Source: Pomphorhynchus laevis (Eukaryota; Acanthocephala; Palaeacanthocephala; Echinorhynchida; Pomphorhynchidae). From it: a stretch of DNA of 64,000 bases. Under the pieces are notes generated by a model, which worked only from the letters and a program-made list of their open reading frames with translations, searched no databases and was not told where the DNA came from. The DNA is taken from the NCBI GenBank assembly GCA_012934845.2, contig WNNJ02003189.1:1-64000 (forward strand), in the 5' to 3' direction. The position numbers and the translations under genes were made by a program. Of the stretch, positions 43,221-53,609 are shown one piece after another (within the stretch, counting starts at the first letter, position 1; every line of letters starts with the position of its first letter).

Positions 43221-44492
43221 ATGATCAAAATGGGGAAACGGAGGAAAACGACAAAATCGACTGTGAATGATAATGGATCCCAGCATTATGTAGAGTGTTC
43301 CATGGCCGATTGCCCTGTGTGGACTACTGTTTGGCTACCTATTCGTCTTCCTTCAAATTTTCTTGATAGAGATTTTCTATGCGGATTTTGTTCAGCATCT
43401 TTTCGTAAAGATTTGATAGTTTCAAAGAATGATCAATCTTCTATCAGCCATGACAATTCAAATAGTATCGTTTGTGACAAAGATGTTAGTAAAATACAAT
43501 TCGAACGAAAATGTGGCAAACATCGAAAAGAACAATTATTATCATCAAATAAAGAAAGCGCTCGATTTACAGACAATTCTCAAACATTGCAAGAGCAACA
43601 TGTTGCCACAGACTTCCTGCGAATCGAAAATGAATCATTGAATCGAACAACCAACTCATTAATCGATGAAGCATCACCGATTATCGAAAATAACAGTTTA
43701 GACAATGACAATCTTATCAATAACGGAAATTTGGATAGTGGAAACCTACAACGATCGTACAGTAAATCCGATATCAATTCAAGCTTCTCTGCACCTCTTA
43801 CTAATCCAGATGTATTTACTGATCCAATCAATGCTTATTCACCTAAGCGCTCTACATATGTTAACATTCCGGGTCAGTCAGATGAAGTGTCTCTTAATCA
43901 CAAAGATTCTAATCAATTCGAGTCATTGGCAAGTGTTATACCTGATACATGCCAAATAACTGGAGTCATTGATAGATCTTCACATAATCTTGATGGAAAA
44001 TCAGTGATTTCCTCTGAGCAGCACTTTTCCCGCGTACGCAAATATCATGATCATTCTCGCGCTATCGTTTTCACTAATATACCTGAATCTATCTCGGTCA
44101 ACATACAACATAGATTAGATGACGACTTATCCAAAGTTCGTGCGATACTATCAACCATTTTGGTAGCGTCACCGAAAGAGGTAACGTCCAAAATTAAACT
44201 ATTAGCTTTGTTTCGAATTGGTAAAAAGCAGAATAATCATCCTAGATTATTAAAAGCAATTTTTACCGACGCAGCGGCTGCCAAAACTATTCTGAGCAAC
44301 TCCTATTATCTTAAAGGTTCTCCCGTTAGATTACTAAATGATCTTGACAAGTATGAACGTGAACGTCTTCGAGAGGTTAGACAATTATTGAGATCGCGCT
44401 TAGATGCAGGAGAAACAAACTTAAGAATTCGGAATTTTCAAATTGTGCGACGAGGGACTCGCTTGAATTGGACTCCGCTGTTTGTGGATTAG
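43221..44492 (+). CDS. CR1-like ORF1 protein (423 aa)
   Basis: Predicted nucleic-acid-binding partner of the LINE RT. Residues 1-60: basic start MIKMGKRRKTTKST, then a four-Cys motif CX4C (26, 31) and CX2C (54, 57) ending FLCGFC, probably zinc-binding. Residues 60-280 are Ser/Asn-rich and acidic. Residues about 285-400 form an RRM-like block beginning SRAIVFTNIPES, with many basic residues at the end (ERERLREVRQLLRSRLDAGE). Stop at 44490-44492 lies inside the open ORF2 frame. ATG at 43221 is the first in frame; the next is at codon 4. Two other LINE families here share the same Cys motif. No visible damage. Confidence 0.85.
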   Translation: MIKMGKRRKTTKSTVNDNGSQHYVECSMADCPVWTTVWLPIRLPSNFLDRDFLCGFCSASFRKDLIVSKNDQSSISHDNSNSIVCDKDVSKIQFERKCGKHRKEQLLSSNKESARFTDNSQTLQEQHVATDFLRIENESLNRTTNSLIDEASPIIENNSLDNDNLINNGNLDSGNLQRSYSKSDINSSFSAPLTNPDVFTDPINAYSPKRSTYVNIPGQSDEVSLNHKDSNQFESLASVIPDTCQITGVIDRSSHNLDGKSVISSEQHFSRVRKYHDHSRAIVFTNIPESISVNIQHRLDDDLSKVRAILSTILVASPKEVTSKIKLLALFRIGKKQNNHPRLLKAIFTDAAAAKTILSNSYYLKGSPVRLLNDLDKYERERLREVRQLLRSRLDAGETNLRIRNFQIVRRGTRLNWTPLFVD

Positions 44493-47407
44493 ATTTAGCT
44501 CCTCTCGTCGCTTCTAGCTTATCCAACATACCCATTACAAATGCATGTGATTACTTAGATGACATTGTTTATTATCAATCACCGTTGTGGTCTGCTCTGG
44601 CGAAATCCAATAGTGCTAACAGTAAGGGAAATAACACATGTGCTTCAATAGGCTATAGTTCTGTGATCTTGTATACTAACGCACGCAGTCTTCTTAATAA
44701 AATTCACGAATTGAAGCAACGTATTCAATATTCCCAGCCCTTGTTAATAGCAATAACAGAAAGCTGGCTTAACTCCGATATATCTGATCACGAGATTGAA
44801 ATAGCTAATTATTCTTCTTATCGTGTCGATAGGACCGGAAAGAGAGGAGGTGGGGTAATTTTATATTTACATAATAGTGTAGCGTTTATGACCTTAAGTG
44901 CCAAGTCTGAAGGTGGTACAGAAACACTATGGGGCAATATATTACTGTCCGGTCATGTGTTAGTTACTATTGGTCTTATATATCGTAGTCCAAGAATGGA
45001 TGTTTGTTCCATAGTTGATACATTATTAAAGTTTGGATCCCGTAGTAATGTGGTAGTAGTGGGTGATCTAAATATGCCTTCTATAGACTGGACTAACTAC
45101 ATATGCTTAAATAACAATAATTATTCATCAGCATTCCTTGATACTATCAATTTTCTTAATCTAACGCAACATGTCTCAATGTTTACTCGTTCCTCTGGAG
45201 ACCATCAATCTTTGCTTGATATTTGTCTTACTTCCGATAAATATTTGATCACCGGTATAACATATTTGGATCCCTTAGGCAGCTCTGATCATTCTGTTAT
45301 TCGCTTTAATACAAACTTATCTAATATATTGTCACAACCTGAGTCTTCATGTATGTCAGTACAATGTTTCAAAACCAATTACAGTTTAGTACGTCAATCC
45401 CTTCTCGGTACAAATTGGTATGATCCATTGATTTTTGGAGTTGAATCATCTTGGCAACAATTTGAAACTCTAATGATATCGCTCCTTCTACGTTTCTCAC
45501 CTCGTAAGGTAGCAACTGCCCGTGCACGCACAAATCCTTGGTTTGATAAGGAGCTTCAAGATGCATTGAGATCCAAGAAGCAAAAATTCGTAAGGTATAG
45601 GAATGGAGAAACTGATTATAGGTCATTTAAAAAGTGTCGGAATCATTTCACATATCTCAAGAGACTTAAAAAGCGGCAATTTGAACAAGTACTGATAGGA
45701 AAGTCAGCCAACAATCCTAACATATTATTTAAATATGCAAATTTTAAAAGTAATGTTCGATCTTCTAGCTCTATCATTGGAAACAATGGACGCATTCTAG
45801 TAGATCATTTCGATATTGCTAATGCATTTGGTCGTAAATTTCTCGTATCAGCTACTACTTCTCCTTGTATAGAAATTACTCGTATTAATCCGTCAATTTT
45901 TGATATTCTTCACTTGTTCACAGTTCAAGATGTTATGAAAGAGTTTAAACGACTGAAACCGTCGGGCTCGATTTGCCCAGATTTACTTCCCTCAATATAC
46001 CTGAAGAATCTTCATGATGTCATTGCTGCGCCTTTATATAGGATATTTATAGCATCATTATATTACGGTATAGTCCCGAATGCATGGAAACGCTCTATCA
46101 TTAAGCCGCTTCATAAGAAAGGTGATCGATCATGTGTAGATAACTACCGACCGGTTAGTTTAACCTCTGTATCGTGTCGTGTATTAGAGAGATTACTTTA
46201 TCGGATAATCAGTAGCTACCTAGAATCATACAGGTTACTTTCTACTAATCAGCACGGATTCCGTAAAAACTGTTCCACAGTAACCAACCTTTTATTGGCA
46301 CAGGAAAGTTGGGGTTCCATAGTGGATGAGGGGTATGCTGTCGATGTCATATTTTTTGACTTCTCCAAAGCATTTGATCATGTACCCCATGACAAGTTGA
46401 TTATGAAGATAAGTGCATTAAAAATCAATCCAATTATCATTCGTTGGATATGCAACTTTCTTTCTGGTCGCACATACCAGGTCGCCATTAACGGTACCCT
46501 TTCCGAGCATTATCCAGTTAATGCCGGTGTCCCGCAAGGGTCTGTATTGGGTCCTTTGCTGTTTTGTATTTTCATCAACGATCTACCCAGTGTAATAAGT
46601 TCGCATTCATTATTATTTGCTGACGATTTAAAAATTTGGAGAGCCATCAAGTCGAATTATGATCGTAACATTCTTCAATCAGATATTGACACGGTTCTTA
46701 AGTGGGCACGTTCTAATGGTCTGTCTGTTAATGCCTCGAAGTGCACTTGCATGCACATTCGATCACGTAATATTGTTCCAGTGCCGATATATCATCTCGG
46801 GGATCGAGTGATTAAATTGGTTTCGAGCTATAAAGATCTTGGCGTATTGATAACGGATGATTTCTCCACTCGCCAAAACACTGAGTACATTTGTTCGAAG
46901 GCCATGCGTATGGTTGGTTTCCTTCGCCGATCATTCAGCTATGTGAGTCCACGTTCTTTTAGAGTTCTTGCAAACGCTTTTGTACTAAGTCATTTGTTAT
47001 ATGCTTCTCAATGTTCATACCCTCGAACCAGAGATGAGATTAATCGACTTGAGAAGGTGCTACGTAGGGCAACAAAATTAGTACATTCTTTGAGAGAACT
47101 TCCTTACGAGGACCGTCTTCGGTCTTTAAATATGCAGTCATTATGTGATATTCGTGACTCGCGGGATCTGTGTCTTGTATGGGAGGTATTTCACAATGAA
47201 CACCATGTGTTGCGTGGGCTCTTCAACATTCGATCAACTCGAGCTTTGCGAGGTCACTCATTTTATCTTAGTCGCCAACGAATAGTACATTCTAGGACGA
47301 TTCAATTTGGACAACGAATAATAAATTCATGGAATCGTTTAAGCGATGATATTGTAAATGCGGGAACTCGTGAGCTCTTTAAACGACAGATTATTTTAAA
47401 TTGTTAA
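44381..47407 (+). CDS. CR1-like ORF2 polyprotein: APE endonuclease and reverse transcriptase
   Basis: Nicks target DNA and primes reverse transcription. The frame opens after a stop at 44378. Its first in-frame ATG is at about 44888, inside the endonuclease. Endonuclease landmarks: VILYTNARSLLNK, AITESWLNSDISDHE, VVVGDLNMPSIDW, SFLDICL-like SLLDICL, GSSDHSVI. RT landmarks: DNYRPVSLTSVSCRVLERLL, NQHGFRKNCSTVTNLLLAQ, FFDFSKAFDHVPHDKL, AGVPQGSVLGPLLF, LFADDLKIW. The C-terminal tail ends SWNRLSDDIVNAGTRELFKR. It overlaps ORF1 by 112 nt in the -1 frame; numbering from the TTG at 44468 gives 979 codons. How it is initiated is unclear (frameshift, reinitiation or non-AUG start). All catalytic residues seen are intact. 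Confidence 0.92.
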   Translation, partial: TIIEIALRCRRNKLKNSEFSNCATRDSLELDSAVCGLDLAPLVASSLSNIPITNACDYLDDIVYYQSPLWSALAKSNSANSKGNNTCASIGYSSVILYTNARSLLNKIHELKQRIQYSQPLLIAITESWLNSDISDHEIEIANYSSYRVDRTGKRGGGVILYLHNSVAFMTLSAKSEGGTETLWGNILLSGHVLVTIGLIYRSPRMDVCSIVDTLLKFGSRSNVVVVGDLNMPSIDWTNYICLNNNNYSSAFLDTINFLNLTQHVSMFTRSSGDHQSLLDICLTSDKYLITGITYLDPLGSSDHSVIRFNTNLSNILSQPESSCMSVQCFKTNYSLVRQSLLGTNWYDPLIFGVESSWQQFETLMISLLLRFSPRKVATARARTNPWFDKELQDALRSKKQKFVRYRNGETDYRSFKKCRNHFTYLKRLKKRQFEQVLIGKSANNPNILFKYANFKSNVRSSSSIIGNNGRILVDHFDIANAFGRKFLVSATTSPCIEITRINPSIFDILHLFTVQDVMKEFKRLKPSGSICPDLLPSIYLKNLHDVIAAPLYRIFIASLYYGIVPNAWKRSIIKPLHKKGDRSCVDNYRPVSLTSVSCRVLERLLYRIISSYLESYRLLSTNQHGFRKNCSTVTNLLLAQESWGSIVDEGYAVDVIFFDFSKAFDHVPHDKLIMKISALKINPIIIRWICNFLSGRTYQVAINGTLSEHYPVNAGVPQGSVLGPLLFCIFINDLPSVISSHSLLFADDLKIWRAIKSNYDRNILQSDIDTVLKWARSNGLSVNASKCTCMHIRSRNIVPVPIYHLGDRVIKLVSSYKDLGVLITDDFSTRQNTEYICSKAMRMVGFLRRSFSYVSPRSFRVLANAFVLSHLLYASQCSYPRTRDEINRLEKVLRRATKLVHSLRELPYEDRLRSLNMQSLCDIRDSRDLCLVWEVFHNEHHVLRGLFNIRSTRALRGHSFYLSRQRIVHSRTIQFGQRIINSWNRLSDDIVNAGTRELFKRQIILNC

Positions 47408-47579
47408 CTGATTTGTTTTTGATTTTCTCTTTTTCTTTTATTTTGACTATCGATTTGTCAGCAACTGTGAGCTATGCTCGTAACGTTGTCTACATAATAA
47501 TAATAATAATAATACTCGCACATTTCATTACCTGATTTCACAATCATTTCGAACTATGGCTTATGCGTTTATTTTGATT

Positions 47580-48035
47580 AATTTGCCATATGAATCCCAG
47601 TGTACTCATACATAGACTATACGTAAAGCGCTTCAAATTGAGAATATATTACGGCGTGGACTTAAATTTGTTCGAAAGGCACGAAACTTTCCATACAATT
47701 TCAGGTTGGAAATGCTTAACATAAAGAATGTGATCTTTACTGGGGATTTTCATGATTTGTGGCTTTAGTGGAAAGTTTTGCATAATTTTAGACACGTGAT
47801 GAATAATTTAATAGACACGATATCTGGCAGTGTATTGTGTGGGCATTCACTCCATCTGTGTAGAAAACGGATTATTCATTTAAAGACAATGCAGTTCAAT
47901 AGGCGAATCATCAACAGGTGAATCAGAAGATTGTAGGGTGCAGTTCGTTAAAACGATTTAAACAAGCTTTTTTAGAAACTTAATTTTTTGTTTTATGCAA
48001 CTATTGAGCTTTGCTCACAATGTTGTCAAGTAATA
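47580..48035 (+). pseudogene. CR1-like LINE 3' end relic
   Basis: Broken frames read LQIENILRRGLKFVRKARNF, LEMLNIKNV, HSLHLCRKRIIH and TMQFNRRIIN, following the C-terminus of the intact copy (RRATKLVHSLRELP ... QRIVHSRTIQFGQRIINSW). It ends with GAGCTTTGCTC and a short TAATAATAA tail at 48030. Confidence 0.75.
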
Positions 48036-48790
48036 ATAAGATGCATGCTTTGAGTAGGTCTTCTCTTGATAGAGTTGAGAGTTTTAGGTGTCAGGTGAAG
48101 GTCTTTAACAGTTTACCCATCATATTAGGTGTTGTGTATCGTGCTCTTAGGGTAATCTAAAAGAAACTCATTGAAGAGATCGAGTTGTATACAAGAGGCA
48201 ATTGCGACACCTTGATAATCCGGGATCTGAATATGCCGGATGTTGAGTGGAGAACGAATAAAGAAAGTACTTCCTACTTTTGATGGTGAATCTTGCAACC
48301 TTATGGAGTGTTTCACTTATTGTGGACTTGCTCAATATGTGGATGTCCATACTCGTTTTTGGGAAGTAGTTCTTCCCTTCTCGATCTTTGTTTATCGACG
48401 AACAGAAAAGTAATAAGTAGTATTTAGTATGATGGTCCAGTTGATTTGTCTGATCATTGTGTAGTCATAGTTTGACTAAGTACACAAACTTATCCGAACT
48501 ATGAGGATAATTAATTATACTTGTGACAAAAGTCAGATTAATGCCTTCAGAACAAACTATGATGTTATTACATACGTGATTGTACGGGTATGCTGACATG
48601 ATCCAGCTGCTGTCGGAATTGACGTGGCGTGGAATCATTTGCGCTTGACTCTCTATGCTCTGCTTGCACAATTCTCACCTCTGAGATCTAAGACTCGTCG
48701 AAAAAGCGCTTTATGGTTTAATAGTGAGCTGACTACAGCGATGGAGCTCGTGACTCCACTTAAAATGTTTTTTTTGGTTGAGTTTATGAA
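48036..48790 (+). pseudogene. CR1-like LINE endonuclease relic
   Basis: Interrupted frames give LGVVYRALRVI, TLIIRDLNMPDVEW, SLLDLCLSTNRKVISS and GPVDLSDHCVVIV. The text then passes into post-endonuclease sequence (TRRKSALWFNSELTTAM). Both ends lost. Confidence 0.72.
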
Positions 48791-49080
48791 TACGGTGTTT
48801 ATAAGTGGGCTGAAATTTTTTTAAATTTATTATAAAGGCAAACGCGCTGTGTTTGAGAATGTCTAGGCTAACAGTTATAAACACGATTTAAAGCTCTCTT
48901 TCAATATGAGCATCGCGGTAGGAACGCTAAGAGTACTACAAACGAGTACTCCGAACCCCTATAATATAGCTATATGATAGGAGGTGCTTGTGATGCATTC
49001 TTGGGATTTGACATAAATAATTTGATAATTTCTGCCAGTTTTAGCTGTGCTACATCGCATGAAAGAGACAACAAGTAACC
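48791..49080. other. Spacer, nothing recognised
   Basis: Unassigned sequence between LINE relics; it may be further decayed CR1-like DNA. Confidence 0.3.
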
Positions 49081-50305
49081 TCCACAATATTTTAACTCAT
49101 TAGCTTTTCTCACATCGCTTTCCACCCCCTATATTATCTTAATCCTCTGCCTCCCACTGTCAAACCTACTTCCTCCGTATTCACAAATGTCAGCTCTCCT
49201 ATCGTGATCTCACAGACTGACGCCATTCATCCTCCTTTACGGAAACGATTTTCTTCTTGCAATCGATGCGTCATCGTCACTAATATCACTACTTCCACCT
49301 CCTCATCGCCACAATCACGTCTCGACCACGATGTTTCAGCTTCAGATGCATCCTATCGTCTCTTATTCCTGAGGATGAACAATCCTTTTTCAAGGACATC
49401 TCTCCTGTCACATTCATACGCCTAAACAAATCTTGTCAATCTAATCCTTCTCAGCCCTTCTCCTGAAAATTGCTTTCAAGCATCGCTCTTACGCGTCCTC
49501 TGTCTTCTCTCTACGATTTAAACTCATGTCCTCCTCTGCAACTCGCATTTTCCCGATCTCAGATGTGATATCCGCTCGCTCACTCCGTGATTCCTATCTT
49601 GCTCTTCGCCGGTCCAATTGACACCTACTACGCACCAAATGCAACTCCTTCTAGTAGCATAAAAACAACACTTCATTAAACTCTAAGTCTCTTTGGCATA
49701 CTTTTAACTCAATCCTTTCTCGTTCCTCTTCGTCTTGCAACATCAATACCCATGATTATTATTCATTTCTTCAGACCAAAGTATCCACGTTGCTTTCTCA
49801 CAACCCAGTGTCCATTCCATCTCACTGTCCCTCGCTTCGTCTCATCCTCTCGAAACTCTTTAATCTTCTCCTCGTCTCACCTGCTGAAGTATCATCTGTC
49901 CTCATGCCCTTGCCCAACGAAACCTCACCTGCCGATCCCCTACCTACCCCCATACTTAAATCCATATACTCATTGATATCCCTTTTCATCACCACCTTGT
50001 TTAACTCGTCCATCATCAGACGTATCTTTGCTTTATACTGGAAATCCGCCATCGTTCATCCCCTCCTTAAGAAACAATCACTCGACTCTTTACTTCTTTC
50101 TAGCTATCGCCCTATTTCACTCATCCCTACTTTTTCCAAGCTCTTAGAGCGCCTTATCTTAATACTGATTAACGTTTATATATCTTCATCCAATATGTAC
50201 CCTCCTTTCCAATTCGCTTTTCGCTCCAATCACTCCACAGATGTCGCCTGCATGAAAGTTTAAAATGACTTACTAGTTTCTGGTGGCAAGGCTCTATATG
50301 GGAAA
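49081..50305 (+). pseudogene. L2-like LINE (family A) with endonuclease deleted
   Basis: ORF1 relic (49100-49540; NRCVIVTNITTS, SRLDHDVSASDASYRLLF) runs straight into the post-endonuclease linker at about 49560 (DVISARSLRDSYLALRRSN), so the endonuclease is missing. RT0-RT2 follow (SSYRPISLIPTFSKLLERL, FRSNHSTDVACMKV). The copy stops right after NDLLVSGGKALYG at about 50305, where a minus-strand L2-like fragment begins. Confidence 0.8.
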
Positions 50306-50665
50306 AAAGGAAAGTAAATTAGATAACCTAGATTGTAGATAAGATAATTCATCAGTATTTATGTTACAGGGGGTAGGTGATCGTGAAAGAATTGAGGACG
50401 AGATTTTCCATTGAGATTTGGAGTTGAAGAGGACTCGAGCTAATATCGCTAAAAGAACGTATAGTACCCAAAAGAATGAGATGGAACCGACGGAGAGAAA
50501 GATAGGAAGCACGGAGATTTGGAGTGAGTCAGTTTGGAGAACGTTTAAGAACGCGATTAAACACACGAAAAGAGTACGGAGTTGACGCTTAAACTCTGTT
50601 AAGCAGTCTAAGTTTCTTAGACTTCATCAAGCAGCATGGTGCAAGCGCTGAAAATGTCGGGGTCA
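50306..50665 (-). pseudogene. L2-like LINE linker fragment, minus strand
   Basis: 90 codons (LQTDSLQISVLPIFLS, SILSRSPTPCNINTDELSYL) match the endonuclease-RT linker of the element at 29990-30330, base for base over long stretches. Both ends truncated. Confidence 0.75.
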
Positions 50666-50666
50666 A

Positions 50667-51905
50667 CTAGAAATTTATCGTGTCGTGGTTGTCTATTGAG
50701 TTTCCGGATTGACTGTTATATTGCTCTTGTCTAATCGGACGCTCGTACGTTAATTCGGTCGAAGTCGGGTTGTTGGTGAAGTTATCTGGATATAGAGCAA
50801 GCTGCTTAATCGATATAGTCGAACCACGATCATCCTTAAAGCGAATAAGTACATAGTAGGAGCTCGTATTTATAAGATCTGCGATCTCAACAGCAGAATC
50901 GTATTTGCTAACTCGATTTTGCTTCTTTAACAACCACGTGGCATCTCACCTCTTTTCGTGCATAATAGAGAACGTATAGCATGCAGCGAAGTAGGCAGTG
51001 ACTTATCCGAATGGTCGATTGTAAGTTGTGATTTTTAGATCGAGCTCTATACTGCGCTATATAATCCCATTCTACCTTCATTTTATCATTTCCGGTTGAA
51101 TTTTTAAGGGGTACTTATGTGACAAACCGCTCCTTGCTCCAAAAGATATGAAGATATCTATTGATACAATAAAGAAGTGCATCGGTATGAATGAACAAAG
51201 GACGGAGTGCCAAGCATTAATAAAATAACTGATTAATACAGCGAATTACGATAATAACTGATGTATCGGGACATGGAAAAGCAAAAGAAACTTAGAAAAC
51301 TCGTCAATATCGACGCGAATATACAAGTTCCTCGTTGCAGATAGAACAGGATCCTTAAATAAAGTCAATGGCGATTTGTGCCAATATTTTAATTTGTTTA
51401 ATTAGAGATGGAATATGTGAATTGTAGTAACAAGATCTGACTTCTGTACACGTTTGACATTCTTAAATTATCTGCATATTATCAAAAAATGGAAGATTGC
51501 GCAATCTAACAATGTGAACAAGTATAGTGACTCCTGGATGACAAAAGCGCTTCATGGATCATGCGAAGTTGACGTACTGATTTGTGAATAAATACATACC
51601 GGAATCGTGACACTTAATCAGCAAGAGCGTTTATTTTTTCGCGATTATACGAAATAGTATAATTGAAAGGAGTCAATTCTAGGCGCCAACGAATGAGTTA
51701 ATCATTCTTAATGCGGCTATTTTTTGCGTACATGAAGACACGCCTTTTTGATCCGTGATTATCTCGAATTGCTGCTCTAATAAGTAATACCGACAATGTG
51801 GTATTTTCCCGTATAGTTCGGGAGAGTGGTATTTCGGGATTCTTATTTGACTTCCAATAGAATAGGACAAGGTGGGAGTACTGTCACACGAATTATTCAA
51901 TCACG
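50667..51905 (-). pseudogene. Ty3/gypsy-type LTR retrotransposon pol relic
   Basis: On the minus strand, 5' to 3': RNase H text HSPELYGKIPHCRYYLLEQQ then FEIITDQKGV; RRLELTPFNYTISYNREKIN then ALAD; integrase-like remnants (KECQTC-type zinc region; AQIAIDF; IHTDALLY); and an integrase C-terminal block RVSKYDSAVEIADLI, SYYVLIRFKDDRGSTISIKQ, LALYPD (50930-50770). The order RNase H - integrase - C-terminal domain is that of Ty3/gypsy. No LTRs found; many stops. Confidence 0.7.
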
Positions 51906-52144
51906 TTATTGCTAAGTTCATTGGAGAATTTCTAGACGCTCGAAATGAAGGAATTCGAATAAATCCGAGTAACGGTACACTTACTGATAACGTAAATGCA
52001 GATAATGTAGCTATTTTAGCAAAGTATTTATTTATAATTGTCAGTAGAAATGAATTTAGGGATATTGAAGACAACATTAGGAATATTTTGGACGCATGCT
52101 CAAATATTTTATGCAAACGCTTCGAGAAGCAATGGAAAAGATAA
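51872..52144 (+). pseudogene. RTE/R2-type RT fragment
   Basis: 90 open codons containing NEGIRINPSNGTL followed by NVNADNVAILAK and NIRNILDACSN. The order resembles GIxIN ... YADDxAILA ... LxxxxxxCxxxGL of RTE-like RTs, with the catalytic Asp pair altered (NADNV). The start codon is not ATG. A short relic between the gypsy remnant and an L2-like 3' end. Confidence 0.4.
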
Positions 52145-52149
52145 TCGGA

Positions 52150-52985
52150 TATAATAATACAAATTTATTTAATGTGGCAAATGCGTACAAGCTGTACGCT
52201 TACAAGTTCACAAACAAAAATAAAAAAGTCAAGCAGATAAATTGAATTTGAATGAGGATTGCGACGGTGTAATAGCATTTAAATTAGAAGAAAGATGACA
52301 AAAACCAACGCAAAATTTATTGAATTGAATATTTCGATGCCTAGCTGGCATCATCTTCAGCAATTGTAAGTAGTTATTAATTAGCAGCTAAGAATTTGAA
52401 ATTTGAAATTCTTAGAATTCTTTCGAATTTGAAATTCTTAGCTGCTAATTAATAACTACTTACAATTGCTGAAGATGATGCCAGCTAGGCATCGAAATAT
52501 TCAATTCAATAAATTTTGCGTTGGTTTTTACCATCTTTCTTCAAGCAGATAAATTGTTTAAATGGGATCGGATTTGTCGTTTGAAGCACGGCAGGGAAGT
52601 TGATTGGCGTATATGAATGGGCAGATGATTCCACGATAGAGGATCAGCCACAACGAAGGAGCGGAGTCCAAAGGAGGTAGAGTAGTTTGGGACATGTAAA
52701 AGAAGGGAATTACAGGAACGCAAGGAACAGTAAACAGAACGAGAATTATCAAGAAAAGGAAGGTTGAGAAATGAAGGGGTATGAAAAGTTACAAGGCGGA
52801 AAGCAACGATAAGAAGACGAATTTGTACACGACAAAAAATTGTAGGCAAATCGAGAGAAGCAAGATGGTAGAATATATGATCAAAACGACGAAGACGGAG
52901 GAGAATTCGGACGGCTGCGTTAACGATGCGTTGTAGGGGAAGAAGAGTGGATTTAGGTGAGTTGGAAAATATACTATGCTGGCTC
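52150..52985 (-). pseudogene. L2-like LINE 3' end (family B), split by a fold-back insertion
   Basis: Minus-strand ORF remnant 52987-52541: LLPLQRIVNAAVRILLRLRR, FHTPSFLNLPFLDNSRSVYC, SFGLRSFVVADPLSWNHLP. 3' UTR and hairpin GCGTACA/TGTACGC at 52175-52191. The two halves are separated by the 296-bp insertion at 52245-52540. Confidence 0.85.
52245..52540. mobile_element. Fold-back (MITE-like) insertion with 16-bp target repeats
   Basis: Direct repeats TCAAGCAGATAAATTG flank it (52229-52244 and 52541-52556). Inside, arms of about 120 bp (52287-52405 and 52425-52542) are near-perfect inverted complements, including CAACGCAAAATTTATTGAAT and GATGCCTAGCTGGCATCATC. A 42-bp non-palindromic leader (52245-52286) sits at one end. 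No ORF. The near-identity of the arms implies recent insertion or ongoing fold-back homogenisation. Confidence 0.85.
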
Positions 52986-52987
52986 AT

Positions 52988-53600
52988 GATAGATAGTATA
53001 TGGATCTATCTGATGTAATCTTGAAATTTCTGTTTTTTATTTTTGTATCCGTAGTTGTAACTTATGATCTATCAAGGTTTTAACATTATACAATATAACG
53101 ATAAATATATTGAACATACCAGAATGATTGTTCTTACTAAATTGTCGAAATCGGTAAAATTTTCATGCCTTCACATAAAATAGCAGAACATTTTATAAAC
53201 TACTCTATCAAGGAAAAAGTATCGATCCCGGATAGCAAATTCAGAAAGTTATCGCATATTATGAAAGTCTATGCATACTGAACTTCCAATTTGAGATTTC
53301 TATAATATTAAATTCTATAACATTGAATTTAGCAACGAAGACATTCTGTTTAATTTACCTTTCAAATACTCTTCAGGTGCTGGTCATATTCCATCACTAC
53401 ATCTACACTAACTGACTATTCTTAGTTGGAAGTACTATTCTTAGTACTTACTCTTAAGATGATATCAGTGTGTAACGAACATTACGTATTAATAAAAAAA
53501 ATCCAATTCCAAGTAATGTGCAAACAAAACAAATATAATAATAACGTAAAAGAAATTACAAAAAGCTTATCTTTGAACTGTGTTATTGTGTACACTAATA
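52988..53600. other. Spacer, no gene recognised
   Basis: AT-rich. A 64-codon plus-strand frame (53426-53620) shows no domain and low complexity. Confidence 0.35.
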
Positions 53601-53609
53601 AACTAAAGG

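Larger units (their letters stand above)
43046..47513 (+). mobile_element. Full-length CR1-like LINE with two ORFs
   Basis: Both ORFs are uninterrupted (ORF1 43221-44492; ORF2 open 44381-47407), followed by a short 3' UTR with a GAGCTATGCTC stem-loop and a (TAA)n tail at 47492-47513. The 5' boundary is uncertain, between the end of the older copy (about 43045) and the ORF1 ATG. It is the only retroelement here without visible inactivating changes, so it is probably young. Target-site duplications could not be assigned. The RT and EN motifs place it in the CR1/Jockey group. Confidence 0.85.

Noticed and set aside
44468-44470. TTG at 44468 as a certain ORF2 start
   Set aside because: The frame is open upstream to 44381 and there is no evidence for TTG initiation; start left undetermined.
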